From Allobosea sp. OK403 (lineage in GTDB: Bacteria > Pseudomonadota > Alphaproteobacteria > Rhizobiales > Beijerinckiaceae), in the NCBI RefSeq assembly GCF_900113835.1, contig NZ_FOQV01000007.1, positions 131,501 to 195,500 of the forward strand: a stretch of DNA of 64,000 nt. Reading direction: 5' to 3'. Position numbers and translations under genes: made by a program. The notes beneath the pieces are model-generated. The model was not told where the DNA came from and did no database searches. It saw only the letters and a program-made list of their open reading frames with translations. This document shows, in pieces, positions 17,403 to 25,627 of this stretch. How positions within the stretch are numbered: position 1 is the stretch's first letter; each line of letters opens with the position of its first letter.

Positions 17403-17508
17403 TAGAGCGTTTTCGAGCGAAGTGGAGGCCGGTTCGCGTGAAGAAAACGCGTCACAACAAATGTTAGGGCAATTGAACGATCCAGTCGGATCGTTCAATT
17501 GCCCTAAC
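17403..17508. repeat. palindromic intergenic repeat, family D, copy 2 (inverted)
   Basis: Inverted copy of the element at 5698-5803. It begins TAGAGCGTTTTCGAGCGAAG and ends in a perfect 21-bp stem (17463-17483 pairing with 17488-17508, loop AGTC) whose arm contains GGCAATTGAACGATCC. It lies between lysR and the flavin-reductase-like gene and could act as a terminator for the latter. Confidence 0.88.
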
Positions 17509-17516
17509 GGCGCCAG

Positions 17517-18215
17517 CTAGCGCCGCCGGTTTGCCGCGGCGGGATCGGACTGCCATGTCGCGGCGGACATGGTCGGCAGGTCGAAATAGTCGCGCGTCGT
17601 CGCATAGCCATGGCCGCCCATGCGGCCCACGGCGTCGAGCGCGGCGGGATCGACATAGAGCTTCTCGGCATTGATCGTATCCGCGCGGAAATGCGCATAG
17701 ACCACCTCGCCCAGGATGATCTCGCGCGAATTGCCGATGCCGAGCGTGGTGTGGTGGCGGCATTCGAACGCCGCCGGTGCCTGGCCGATCCAGGGGCAGG
17801 GCACCTTGACGCCTGGCATGGCGGTAAGGCCGGCCTGAGCCAGCTCGTCGGTCCCGGATTCGAACGGCACGGCGCAGATATTCATGCCCTCGACCAGCGC
17901 GTCGGAGACGATGTTGACGGTGAAGGCGAGCGTCTCGCGGACATTGCGGCCGGTGTCCTTCTGTCCGCCGGTCGGCCGGTACTCGACGCCGAGCGCCAGG
18001 ATAGCCGGATCGGCCGAGAGGCAGTTGAAGAACGAGAACGGCGCGGCGTTGACGACGCCTTGCGCATCGACCGTCGTCACCAGCGCGATCGGGCGCGGCA
18101 CGACCGCGCCGATCAGGAGCTTGTAGCGCTCGCGCGGCGAAAGCTTCGCGAAATCGAAGGTGACGACCTGCGGGGCAGCCTCGATGGGCTTCGGCTCTGT
18201 CGACAGCTCGGTCAC
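17517..18215 (-). CDS. flavin reductase-like FMN-binding protein
   Basis: 232-residue protein of the flavin-reductase-like split-barrel family. Characteristic segments are LIGAVVPRPIALVTTVDAQG and NAAPFSFFNCLSADPAILAL in the amino-terminal half, DTGRNVRETLAFTVNIVSDA, and the late LGEVVYAHFR strand. Such proteins bind FMN and reduce flavins or act as small flavin-dependent oxidoreductases; the NADH subsite cannot be judged. The GTG start at 18215 overlaps the GntR stop (GTGA), so the regulator and this gene are translationally coupled. It probably belongs functionally with the divergent Opp/amidohydrolase operon. Confidence 0.85.
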   Translation of the reverse strand: MTELSTEPKPIEAAPQVVTFDFAKLSPRERYKLLIGAVVPRPIALVTTVDAQGVVNAAPFSFFNCLSADPAILALGVEYRPTGGQKDTGRNVRETLAFTVNIVSDALVEGMNICAVPFESGTDELAQAGLTAMPGVKVPCPWIGQAPAAFECRHHTTLGIGNSREIILGEVVYAHFRADTINAEKLYVDPAALDAVGRMGGHGYATTRDYFDLPTMSAATWQSDPAAANRRR

Positions 18216-18919
18216 GGCGGGTTCAGTCCTTCGCTGAGGGCATAGGGGGCGAGCAGGTCGCGGATGTCGCGCTCGGCGCGCGGCGTCAGCAGGGCCCGCG
18301 TCACGACGGATTGCAGATGGTGGTCCATGAGATGGGCGGCGCGCGCGCCATCGCCCGCCCGCAAGGCCTCGATCAACTGGCGATGCTCCGAGACCGCGCA
18401 TTCCGAGGAATGCGGCCGGCCATAGATCGCCAGGATCAGCGAGCAGCGCGACGAGGCCTCCTGGACATAGCGCAGCAGCAGGGCGTTGCCGGTCATCTCG
18501 GCGAGCTTGATGTGGAATTCGCCGGAAAGCCGGATCGATTCCGGTCCGTCCTGGCCATGCGCCTTCTCTTCCTGGCGGACATGGGCTTCGAGCTCGGCGG
18601 CCTGTGCGGCGGTCAACCGGCCGGCGAGATTCTCGGCGACAAGGCGCTCGAGCCCCCGGCGCACGTCGAAGACGTCGCGCGCCTCCTCCAGCGTCGGATA
18701 GGCGACGGAAGCGCCGCGATTGGGCTTGAGCTCGACCAGCCCCTCGATCGCGAGGCGACCGAGCGCCTCGCGCACCAGGGTGCGGCTGACCCCGAGCTGC
18801 TCGCCGATCGAATCCTCCGGCAGCTTCATGCCGGGCTTCAGCGCCTGTTCGATGATGGCGCGCCGGAGCGCTCTGTATACCGATTGCGCGCGCAATCCGG
18901 GTTGGCGGGAATCGGTCAT
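18212..18919 (-). CDS. GntR-family transcriptional regulator (FCD domain)
   Basis: 235-residue regulator. The winged helix (SVYRALRRAIIEQALKPGMK, DSIGEQLGVSRTLVREALGR) spans residues 12-75 and an FCD domain follows with RLSGEFHIKLAEMTGN and SEHRQLIEALRAGDG. The ATG at 18919 (MTDSRQPGLRAQS) gives a normal amino terminus; the longer frame to 19057 would run across two perfect palindromes in the intergenic region. It diverges from the Opp/amidohydrolase operon at 19176 and is coupled to the flavin-reductase-like gene. It is the likely binder of the sites at 19012 and 19045. Confidence 0.9.
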   Translation of the reverse strand: MTDSRQPGLRAQSVYRALRRAIIEQALKPGMKLPEDSIGEQLGVSRTLVREALGRLAIEGLVELKPNRGASVAYPTLEEARDVFDVRRGLERLVAENLAGRLTAAQAAELEAHVRQEEKAHGQDGPESIRLSGEFHIKLAEMTGNALLLRYVQEASSRCSLILAIYGRPHSSECAVSEHRQLIEALRAGDGARAAHLMDHHLQSVVTRALLTPRAERDIRDLLAPYALSEGLNPP

Positions 18920-19011
18920 CGTCGCCCGTTTCTGTCCTGGTTCAGCCCTCTGAGGCTCACTCCATGTCACGGGATTCGGCTCCGCTCCAGTTTTTCGCTT
19001 GTCTTCAATAA

Positions 19012-19026
19012 TCGTATACAATACGA
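19012..19026. promoter_or_regulatory. perfect palindrome TCGTAT-ACA-ATACGA, candidate GntR operator
   Basis: 15-bp perfect inverted repeat containing a GTATAC core, the type of sequence recognised by FadR/FCD GntR regulators. It sits in the 256-bp AT-richer gap between divergent GntR and Opp-operon genes. Its centre is 33 bp, about three helical turns, from that of the next palindrome. Confidence 0.65.
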
Positions 19027-19044
19027 CATCTAGATAGTATGCAA

Positions 19045-19059
19045 GATTGATTATCAATC
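19045..19059. promoter_or_regulatory. perfect palindrome GATTGAT-T-ATCAATC
   Basis: Second 15-bp perfect inverted repeat in the same divergent promoter region. Its sequence differs from the first palindrome, so it may bind a different protein or be a second-class site. The distance to the ATG at 19176 (about 117 bp) leaves room for a promoter for the plus-strand operon. Confidence 0.55.
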
Positions 19060-19175
19060 ACACACGACGTGCCGCGGAAAACGCCAATCTGGTTGATAAA
19101 ACGGCATCGGCGAGGGGCAGCGGGCCGGGCGAGCGCCAAAGACGCGCGGCGGGCTCATCGAAAGGGAGAGTTTCG

Positions 19176-20744
19176 ATGAAGAGAGCTTGGATGCTGGCGG
19201 CCATTGCCGCTTTCGCGCTGACCGGCGCGGCCGAGGCGAAGACGCTGAAATGGGGCGCGGCGCGCGAGATCGCTTCGCTCGACCCCTATTCCTATGGCGA
19301 CACCTTCACGCTTTCGGTGCTGAACCATGTCTATGAGGGGCTGGTGCGCTACACCGGCGATCTCAAGATCGAACCGGCATTGGCGGAGTCCTGGGAGACG
19401 GTCTCACCGACGGTCTGGCGCTTCAAGCTCCGCCAGGGCGTGAAGTTCCACAACGGCAACCCGTTCACGGCTGACGACGTCGTCGCCTCGCTGGAGCGCG
19501 TCACCAACGATGCCTCGCCGCTCAAGGGCAATCTGCCGGCCTATAAATCCTCGAAAAAGATCGACGACTACACCGTCGAGATCGAGGTCAACGGCCCTTA
19601 TCCGCTGCTGCTCAACGACCTCACCAACATCTTCATCTTCAACAAGGCCTGGCTCGTCGCCAACAACTCGCTGCTGCCGACCGATTCCGGCAAGGGCGTG
19701 AAGGGCTACGCCACCGACAATGCCAACGGCACCGGCCCCTTCATCGTCGAGAGCCGCCGCGCCGACGCCAAGACCGTCTACGTCAAGAACCCGAACTGGT
19801 GGGACAAGCCCCAGCACAACATCGACACGATCGAGTTCCTGCCGATCGCCTCGGCCTCGACCCGTGTCGCGGCGCTGCTCTCGGGCGAGATCGACTTCAC
19901 CAATGTCGCGCCCTTGCAGGACCTGCCGCGCCTCTCGGCCTCGCCCGAGGTCAAGGTGCTGCAGACCAATGAGCTGCGCACCGTGATCTTCGCGCTCAAT
20001 CTCAAGGACACGCTGTTCGAGAGCGATGTGAAGGATAAAAACCCGCTCAAGGATATCCGCGTTCGCGAGGCGCTCTACCGCGCCATCGACATCGACGCGG
20101 TCCAGAAGCGCGCCATGCGCGGCCTGTCGCGCAATACCGGCGCCCTGATCGCTCCGGCCATTCCCGGCTATGAGCCCTCGCAGGATGTGCGCCTGCCCTT
20201 CGATCTCGATGGCGCCAAGAAGCTGCTGGCGGCGGCAGGCTATCCCAACGGCTTCTCCTTCCAGATGAACTGCCAGAGCGATGGTCTCGTCAATGAGGAG
20301 GAGTTCTGCCAGGCGGTCGCCTCGATGTGGTCGCGCGCCGGCTTGCGGCCCAATCTGAGCCTCGGCCCGCGCAGTCAGCAGACGCCCAAGCGCGTCAAGG
20401 GCGAGTTCGACGTGATTTCCTTCGGCTGGGCCAATGAGCCGATGATCGACGCCTATTCGATCCTGATCCAGGTGATGCGCTCGAAGAGCGGCTCGGGCGG
20501 CGTGTTCAACTGGGGCAATTGGGGTGATCCGCGCATCGACGCGCTGATCGACAAGGCCGGCGTCGAACTCGACAACAGCAAGCGCATCCCGATGATGATG
20601 GAGGCGCTGAAGATCGCCAAGGCCGAGCATCTCTTCATTCCGCTGCACCAGCAGCCGATGGCCTGGGCGATGCGCAATACCGTGGCCGCGACCGTGCAAG
20701 CGTCCGACAACAAGCCGAGGCTGTGGCTGACGACGATGAAGTGA
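19176..20744 (+). CDS. ABC transporter substrate-binding protein, family 5 (Opp/Dpp type)
   Basis: 522-residue periplasmic binding protein. The ATG at 19176 follows an AAAGGGAGAG ribosome site and starts a Sec signal (MKRAWMLAAIAAFALTGAAE, cleavage near AEA). Family 5 landmarks: FKLRQGVKFHNGNPFTADDV, NGTGPFIVESRRADAK, LKDIRVREALYRAIDIDAVQ and the end EHLFIPLHQQPMAWAMRN. It is the first gene of the operon reaching 28883, followed by two permeases, two amidohydrolases and two ATPases. Its ligand is probably the substrate of the amidohydrolases rather than a peptide. Confidence 0.94.
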   Translation: MKRAWMLAAIAAFALTGAAEAKTLKWGAAREIASLDPYSYGDTFTLSVLNHVYEGLVRYTGDLKIEPALAESWETVSPTVWRFKLRQGVKFHNGNPFTADDVVASLERVTNDASPLKGNLPAYKSSKKIDDYTVEIEVNGPYPLLLNDLTNIFIFNKAWLVANNSLLPTDSGKGVKGYATDNANGTGPFIVESRRADAKTVYVKNPNWWDKPQHNIDTIEFLPIASASTRVAALLSGEIDFTNVAPLQDLPRLSASPEVKVLQTNELRTVIFALNLKDTLFESDVKDKNPLKDIRVREALYRAIDIDAVQKRAMRGLSRNTGALIAPAIPGYEPSQDVRLPFDLDGAKKLLAAAGYPNGFSFQMNCQSDGLVNEEEFCQAVASMWSRAGLRPNLSLGPRSQQTPKRVKGEFDVISFGWANEPMIDAYSILIQVMRSKSGSGGVFNWGNWGDPRIDALIDKAGVELDNSKRIPMMMEALKIAKAEHLFIPLHQQPMAWAMRNTVAATVQASDNKPRLWLTTMK

Positions 20745-20764
20745 GGGCTCTCGTCTCCCTCCCA

Positions 20765-20869
20765 CGTCATCCTGGACAAGCCGCGCAGCGGCGCAGCTCC
20801 GGGATCCATCGTAGAGCTCCGGAGCCCTCCGATGGATCCCGGCCACCCTTCGGGTGCCCAGGATGACGG
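20765..20869. repeat. palindromic intergenic repeat, family A, copy 1
   Basis: Long imperfect palindrome of about 105 bp, beginning CGTCATCCTGGACAAGC and ending CCAGGATGACGG, with GGGATCCATC/GATGGATCCC arms in the middle. Family members occur at 32445, 36203 and 37279. This copy lies between the binding-protein and DppB genes of one operon, so it would form a large hairpin in the mRNA and could lower downstream expression or protect the upstream message. Confidence 0.9.
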
Positions 20870-20938
20870 CGGGAGGGTGGCGAGCGACCAGACTGTCCGA
20901 TCCGACGGAACCTTCCGCCTCCCCACCGGAGACGCACC

Positions 20939-21931
20939 ATGCCGGCCTTCCTCTTCAAGCGCCTCCTGAACGCGGCCGGCGTCATGCTTGCGGTCGCCTT
21001 CCTCGCCTTCCTGATCTTCCGCTTCGTCGGCGATCCCGTCGAACTGATGCTGAACGAGCAGGCGAGCCAGGCGCAGCGCGACGAATTGCGGATCAGGCTC
21101 GGGCTCGACAAGGGCTTCGTCCTGCAGTTCGCGACCTTCGTCGGCAATGCGCTGCACGGTGATTTCGGCATCTCCTACCGCAACCAGCAGGAGGTCTTCA
21201 CGCTGATCTCCGAGCGCTTCCCCGCGACCTTCGAGCTGGTGCTGGTGGCGACGTTTCTCTCGCTCGCGGTCGGGATTCCGTTGGGCGTCTACACCGCCAT
21301 CAAGCGCGACAGCTGGCTCGCCAAATTCCTGCAATTCGTCTCAGTTCTCGGCGTCTCCTTGCCGAGCTTCGCGCTCGGCATCCTGTTCATCCTGCTGTTT
21401 TCGGTGACGCTGCAATGGCTGCCGGCCTTCGGGCGCGGCCAGGTCGTGCAGATCGGCTGGTGGAGCACGGGCTTCCTCACCCCTTCCGGCCGGTTGGCGC
21501 TGATCCTGCCCGGCATCACGCTTTCGCTCTTCCAGATCACGCTGGTGATGCGGTTGGTCCGGGCCGAGATGCTGGAGACGATGCGCACCGATTTCATCCG
21601 CTTCGCCCGGGCGCGCGGGCTGACGCTGCGCGCCGTCCACTTCCGCCACGCTTTGCGCAATTGCCTGATGCCGGTGATCACCGTGACGGGCCTGCAGATC
21701 GGCAATCTGATCGCCTTCGCGCTGGTCACGGAGACGGTGTTCCAGTGGCCGGGCATGGGCCTGCTCTTTGTCCAGGCGGTGACCTTCGTCGATATCCCGG
21801 TGATGGCGGCCTATCTGATCGTGGTCTCCTTCATCTTCGTCTCGCTGAACACGCTGGTCGACCTGCTCTACGCCTATGTCGATCCGCGCCTGCGCGAGGA
21901 TGCGATCTCGGGAGCCGCCAATGCCCGCTGA
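20939..21931 (+). CDS. ABC transporter permease, DppB/OppB type
   Basis: 330-residue inner-membrane permease with the DppB layout: first span, RFVGDPVELMLNEQAS and LRIRLGLDKGFVLQFATFVG in the periplasmic segment, then further spans and the coupling loop TDFIRFARARGLTLRAVHFR. It overlaps the DppC gene by 11 bp. It is separated from its binding-protein gene by a family A repeat. Confidence 0.93.
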   Translation: MPAFLFKRLLNAAGVMLAVAFLAFLIFRFVGDPVELMLNEQASQAQRDELRIRLGLDKGFVLQFATFVGNALHGDFGISYRNQQEVFTLISERFPATFELVLVATFLSLAVGIPLGVYTAIKRDSWLAKFLQFVSVLGVSLPSFALGILFILLFSVTLQWLPAFGRGQVVQIGWWSTGFLTPSGRLALILPGITLSLFQITLVMRLVRAEMLETMRTDFIRFARARGLTLRAVHFRHALRNCLMPVITVTGLQIGNLIAFALVTETVFQWPGMGLLFVQAVTFVDIPVMAAYLIVVSFIFVSLNTLVDLLYAYVDPRLREDAISGAANAR

Positions 21932-22871
21932 GTCTGCAAAGGCCCTGGAGGCCGCGAAGCCAGGCCGCCTGCGCCGCTTCCTCGACAGCGATATCGGCTG
22001 GAGCTTCAGGCGCACGCCGGCGGCCTGGCTCTCGGCGATCGTGCTCGTCCTGCTGATCGCCACGGCGCTGCTGGCCCCGCTGATCGCAGTCCAGAACCCG
22101 TACGACCTCTCGCAGATCTTCATCGACAAGGCCGAGATCCCGCCGATCTGGGCCAGGGATGGCGAATGGCCCTTCCTGCTCGGTACCGATCCGCAGGGGC
22201 GCGACGTGCTCTCCGCCATCCTCTACGGTACGCGCGTCTCGCTGATCATTGGGCTCGCCGCCGTCATCGTTTCGATGGCGCTGGGCGTCAGCATCGGGCT
22301 GGTCTCCGGCTACTATGGCGGGCGCATCGACAATCTGCTGATGCGGCTCGGCGATACCGTGCTCTCGATCCCGACGCTGCTGATGGCGATCCTGGTCAGC
22401 GCGATTTTCCGCGAGCTTTTGCCGCCGGCGCTGCGCGAGCCCTTCGCCGCCGTCGTGCTCGTCGTCTCGATCTCGCTGACCAACTGGGTGCAATATGCCC
22501 GCACGGTCCGCGCCTCGACCATGGTCGAGCGTCGCAAGGAGTATGTGCTCGCCGCCCGCATCATCAAGGTCGCGGCGACACGCATCATGGCCCGCCATAT
22601 CCTGCCCAACACGCTCACCCCGGTGATGGTGGCGGCAACGCTGAATCTCGGCCTCGCCATCCTGTCGGAGGCGACGCTCTCCTTTCTGGGCGTCGGCATG
22701 CCGATCACCCAGCCCTCGCTGGGCACGCTGATCCGCATCGGCAACCAGTATCTCTTCTCCGGCTCCTGGTGGCTGGTCGTCTTCCCCTCGCTCCAGCTCG
22801 GACTGATCGTGCTCTCGGTCAATTTGCTCGGCGACTGGCTGCGCGACGCGCTGAACCCGAAGCTGCGGTGA
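21921..22871 (+). CDS. ABC transporter permease, DppC/OppC type
   Basis: 316-residue permease. The ATG at 21921 (MPAESAKALEAAKPGRLRR) overlaps the end of the DppB gene. DppC features are the amino-terminal segment with one anchor, PFLLGTDPQGRDVLSAILYG around residues 85-104, the loop KEYVLAARIIKVAATRIMAR and LSEATLSFLGVGMPITQPSL. It partners the DppB protein encoded just before it. Confidence 0.93.
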   Translation: MPAESAKALEAAKPGRLRRFLDSDIGWSFRRTPAAWLSAIVLVLLIATALLAPLIAVQNPYDLSQIFIDKAEIPPIWARDGEWPFLLGTDPQGRDVLSAILYGTRVSLIIGLAAVIVSMALGVSIGLVSGYYGGRIDNLLMRLGDTVLSIPTLLMAILVSAIFRELLPPALREPFAAVVLVVSISLTNWVQYARTVRASTMVERRKEYVLAARIIKVAATRIMARHILPNTLTPVMVAATLNLGLAILSEATLSFLGVGMPITQPSLGTLIRIGNQYLFSGSWWLVVFPSLQLGLIVLSVNLLGDWLRDALNPKLR

Positions 22872-22928
22872 TGACGGAGCGGCGAGCTCGACCGTGACGC
22901 TTAAAAAAACAACGAGGAAACGCCTGAG

Positions 22929-24125
22929 ATGACCGCCTCCCTACTTCTCCGCAATGTCCGTCCCTATGCCGGTGCCACCACCGATATCCTGATCGAGAAT
23001 GGCCGCATCAGCCGGGTCGCGCAAGGTATCGAGGCCCCTGCCGGTGTGCCGGTCGAGGACGGTCGCGGCGAGATCGTCATCCCCGGCCTCGTCGAGGCGC
23101 ATACCCATCTCGACAAGAGCCTCTGGGGCCTGCCCTGGTACAAGAACGAGGTCGGACCCAAGCTCCTCGACAAGATCGACAACGAGCGCGAGAACAAGAA
23201 GCGCCTGAACATCGACCCCTATCGCCAGTCGGCCCGGCAGAGCATCCAGTCCTCGCTGATGGGCTCGACCCATATCCGCAGCCATGTCGATGTCGACACC
23301 GAGCATGGCCTATGGGGTGTCGAGGGCGTGATGCGCACCCGCGACGAGTATCGCGACATCGTCGACATCGAGCTCGTCGCCTTCCCGCAATCGGGGCTGC
23401 TGCGCCGGCCGGGCACGCTGGAGCTGATGGACCAGGCGATGAAGGCCGGTTGCGAGATCGTCGGCGGGCTCGACCCTTGCGCCATCGACCGCGATCCCAA
23501 GGGCCATCTCGATGCCGTTTTCGCGCTCTGCCAAAAATATGGCAAGCCGCTCGACATCCACCTGCACGAGCCCGGCGAAATGGGGCTGTTCTCCTTCGAC
23601 CTGATCGTCGAGCGGACGCGTGCGCTTGGCATGAAAGGCAAGGTCACGGTCAGCCACGCCTTCTGCCTCGGTGTCGATGCAGCGCTGGTCGATCCGCTGA
23701 TCGCGCAGCTCGCCGAGCTCGACATCGCCATCATGACGACGGCGCCCGCCAGCCGCCCGGCTCCGCCGGTGCGCAAGCTGATCGAAGCCGGTGTGCGCGT
23801 CTGCTCCGGCAATGACGGCATCCGCGACACCTGGGGGCCCTATGGCAACGCCGACATGCTGGAGCGCGCCATGTTCGTTGGCCTGCGCAACAATTTCCGC
23901 CGCGACGACGAACTCAGGATGGCGCTCGATGTCTGCACCAGCGAGGGCGCCAAGGTGATGGAGATCGAAGGCTACGGGCTGACTGAGGGCAGCACTGCCG
24001 ATGTCGTGATCCTGCCGGGCGAGACGGTCGCGGAGGCGATCGTCACCCGCTCTTCCAAGCGTCGCGTCGTCAAGCGCGGCAAGGTCGTCGCGCGCGATGG
24101 CGTCTCGATCAGGACCGCGCCGTGA
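22929..24125 (+). CDS. amidohydrolase, cytosine deaminase-like
   Basis: 398-residue metal-dependent hydrolase of the amidohydrolase superfamily, closest in pattern to cytosine deaminase and the N-isopropylammelide hydrolase AtzC. Metal ligands and catalytic residues are visible: HTHLDKS (HxH) near residue 58, HLHEPGEMG (His plus the catalytic Glu) near 215, SHAFCLG near 239 and the GNDGIRDTWG Asp near 297. It probably deaminates or hydrolyses a nitrogen heterocycle brought in by the adjacent Opp-type transporter. A GAGG ribosome site precedes the ATG. Its stop overlaps the next amidohydrolase by 4 bp, so both products are made together. Confidence 0.88.
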   Translation: MTASLLLRNVRPYAGATTDILIENGRISRVAQGIEAPAGVPVEDGRGEIVIPGLVEAHTHLDKSLWGLPWYKNEVGPKLLDKIDNERENKKRLNIDPYRQSARQSIQSSLMGSTHIRSHVDVDTEHGLWGVEGVMRTRDEYRDIVDIELVAFPQSGLLRRPGTLELMDQAMKAGCEIVGGLDPCAIDRDPKGHLDAVFALCQKYGKPLDIHLHEPGEMGLFSFDLIVERTRALGMKGKVTVSHAFCLGVDAALVDPLIAQLAELDIAIMTTAPASRPAPPVRKLIEAGVRVCSGNDGIRDTWGPYGNADMLERAMFVGLRNNFRRDDELRMALDVCTSEGAKVMEIEGYGLTEGSTADVVILPGETVAEAIVTRSSKRRVVKRGKVVARDGVSIRTAP

Positions 24126-25627
24126 GCTTGCGCGCCGACAGACGCCCGGAAGGGCGCATCCTGCTCACCGCGCGCTGGCTCGTCGGTCACGCGCAGGGGC
24201 GCCATCGCCTCTATGAGAACGGCGAGATCGTCTTCGAGGATGGCGAAGTCGTCTTCACCGGCCATGGTTTTCCCGGCGAGGTCGCGCGCCGCATCGACTA
24301 CGGCAATGCGCTGATCGGGCCGGGCTTCGTCGATTGCGATGCGCTCTCGGACCTCGACACCACGATCCTGGCCTATGACAATCAGCCGGCCTGGAAGAAG
24401 GGCCGCGTCTGGCCGCGCTCCTATCTCGAAGCCGGCCCCTACGAGATGTATTCGCGCGAGGAGCTTGCCTTCCAGAAGAAGCACGCCTTCGCCACGCTGA
24501 TCCGCAACGGCATCACCACCGCGCTGCCGATCGCCTCGTTGTTCTACCGCGCTTGGGGCGAGACGCCCGAGGAATTCCAGGATGCGGCGGAAGCGGCTGC
24601 CGGGCTTGGCCTGCGCGCCTATCTCGGCCCGGCCTATCGCACCGGCAATCAATTGGTCGAGGCCGATGGCCGCATCAGCACGCATTACGACGAGCCGCGC
24701 GGCCTGGCCGAGCTCGATGCCGCGATCGAGTTCTGCGAACGCAACGAAGGCGCGGCCGGCGGGCTGATCCGCACCATGCTGGCGCCGGATCGAATCGAGA
24801 CGTCGACAGCCGAATTGCTGCGTCGCACGGCTGCTGCCGGGCGCGCCTTGAAGGTGCCGGTGCGCCTGCATTGCTGCCAGTCGAAGATCGAGTACGACCT
24901 CGTTCTGGCCCAGCATGGCATGAGTCCGCCGGAATGGCTGCAGAGCCTCGGCTTCCTCGACGAGCGTTCGCTCTTGCCGCACGGCACCTATGTCTCGGGC
25001 AGCCGCCATGTCGACCGCACCGGCCGCGACCTCGAGATCATTCGCGATGCCGGCGCCACGATCGTGCATTGCCCGCTGGTCTCGGGCCGGCACGGCAACG
25101 CCATCGATCATTTCGGCCGCTATCGCGAGATGGGCGTGAGGCTCGCCATGGGCACGGATACGAGCCCGCCCGACATGATCATGAACCTGCAGGTCGGCAT
25201 GATCCTGGCTCGCACCATGGCCGGCAGCGTCCATGCAGTGCGCAGCGAGGATTATTACGACGCGGCCACCATCGGCGGGGCCGATGCGCTGGGCCGCCCC
25301 GATCTCGGCCGGCTCCAGCCGGGCGCGCGCGCCGACATCACCGTCTTCGATTTCGACCGCCCACATCTCGGCCAGGTCATCGACCCCATCCAGACCATGC
25401 TGCTCGCCGGTCATGGCCGCGATTTCGCGACGGTGATCATCGACGGACGCTTCGTGATGGAGGAGCGCGTGATCCCGGGCAGCAATGAGGCGGCGGACAA
25501 GCTCCGTGCTCAGAAGCAGTTCGAAGGCGTGATGGCGCGCTATCCGCAACGCACCCATGGTCACCCGCCTGTGAGCGAGATCTTCTCCTCGAGCTATCCG
25601 GTCGAACGTGCGGGAGGGACAACATGA
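24122..25627 (+). CDS. amidohydrolase-superfamily protein lacking the HxH motif
   Basis: 501-residue protein of the ATZ/TRZ-like amidohydrolase group. The GTG start at 24122 overlaps the previous stop (GTGA). His in VRLHCCQSKIEY, His in LPHGTYVSGS, VHCPLVSGRHGN and the late Asp in MGTDTSPPDM match the superfamily. The first-strand HxH that normally binds metal is replaced: the segment reads GPGFVDCDALSDLDT, with Asp in place of the first His and Leu in place of the second. This suggests a single altered metal site, another substrate or loss of hydrolysis. Length and otherwise good conservation argue against decay. It overlaps the DppD gene by 4 bp. Confidence 0.85.
   Translation: MSLRADRRPEGRILLTARWLVGHAQGRHRLYENGEIVFEDGEVVFTGHGFPGEVARRIDYGNALIGPGFVDCDALSDLDTTILAYDNQPAWKKGRVWPRSYLEAGPYEMYSREELAFQKKHAFATLIRNGITTALPIASLFYRAWGETPEEFQDAAEAAAGLGLRAYLGPAYRTGNQLVEADGRISTHYDEPRGLAELDAAIEFCERNEGAAGGLIRTMLAPDRIETSTAELLRRTAAAGRALKVPVRLHCCQSKIEYDLVLAQHGMSPPEWLQSLGFLDERSLLPHGTYVSGSRHVDRTGRDLEIIRDAGATIVHCPLVSGRHGNAIDHFGRYREMGVRLAMGTDTSPPDMIMNLQVGMILARTMAGSVHAVRSEDYYDAATIGGADALGRPDLGRLQPGARADITVFDFDRPHLGQVIDPIQTMLLAGHGRDFATVIIDGRFVMEERVIPGSNEAADKLRAQKQFEGVMARYPQRTHGHPPVSEIFSSSYPVERAGGTT

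Noticed and set aside
5698..17508. Family D repeats as ends of a composite transposon
   Set aside because: No transposase between or near them and no target-site duplications that I can see; reported only as repeats.
19047..19175. Upstream start for the family 5 binding protein at 19047
   Set aside because: It lies inside a perfect palindrome, and the signal peptide and ribosome site fit the ATG at 19176.
19404..20846. 480-codon minus-strand open frame over the family 5 binding protein
   Set aside because: Antisense to a binding protein with signal peptide and ribosome site; no coding evidence of its own.
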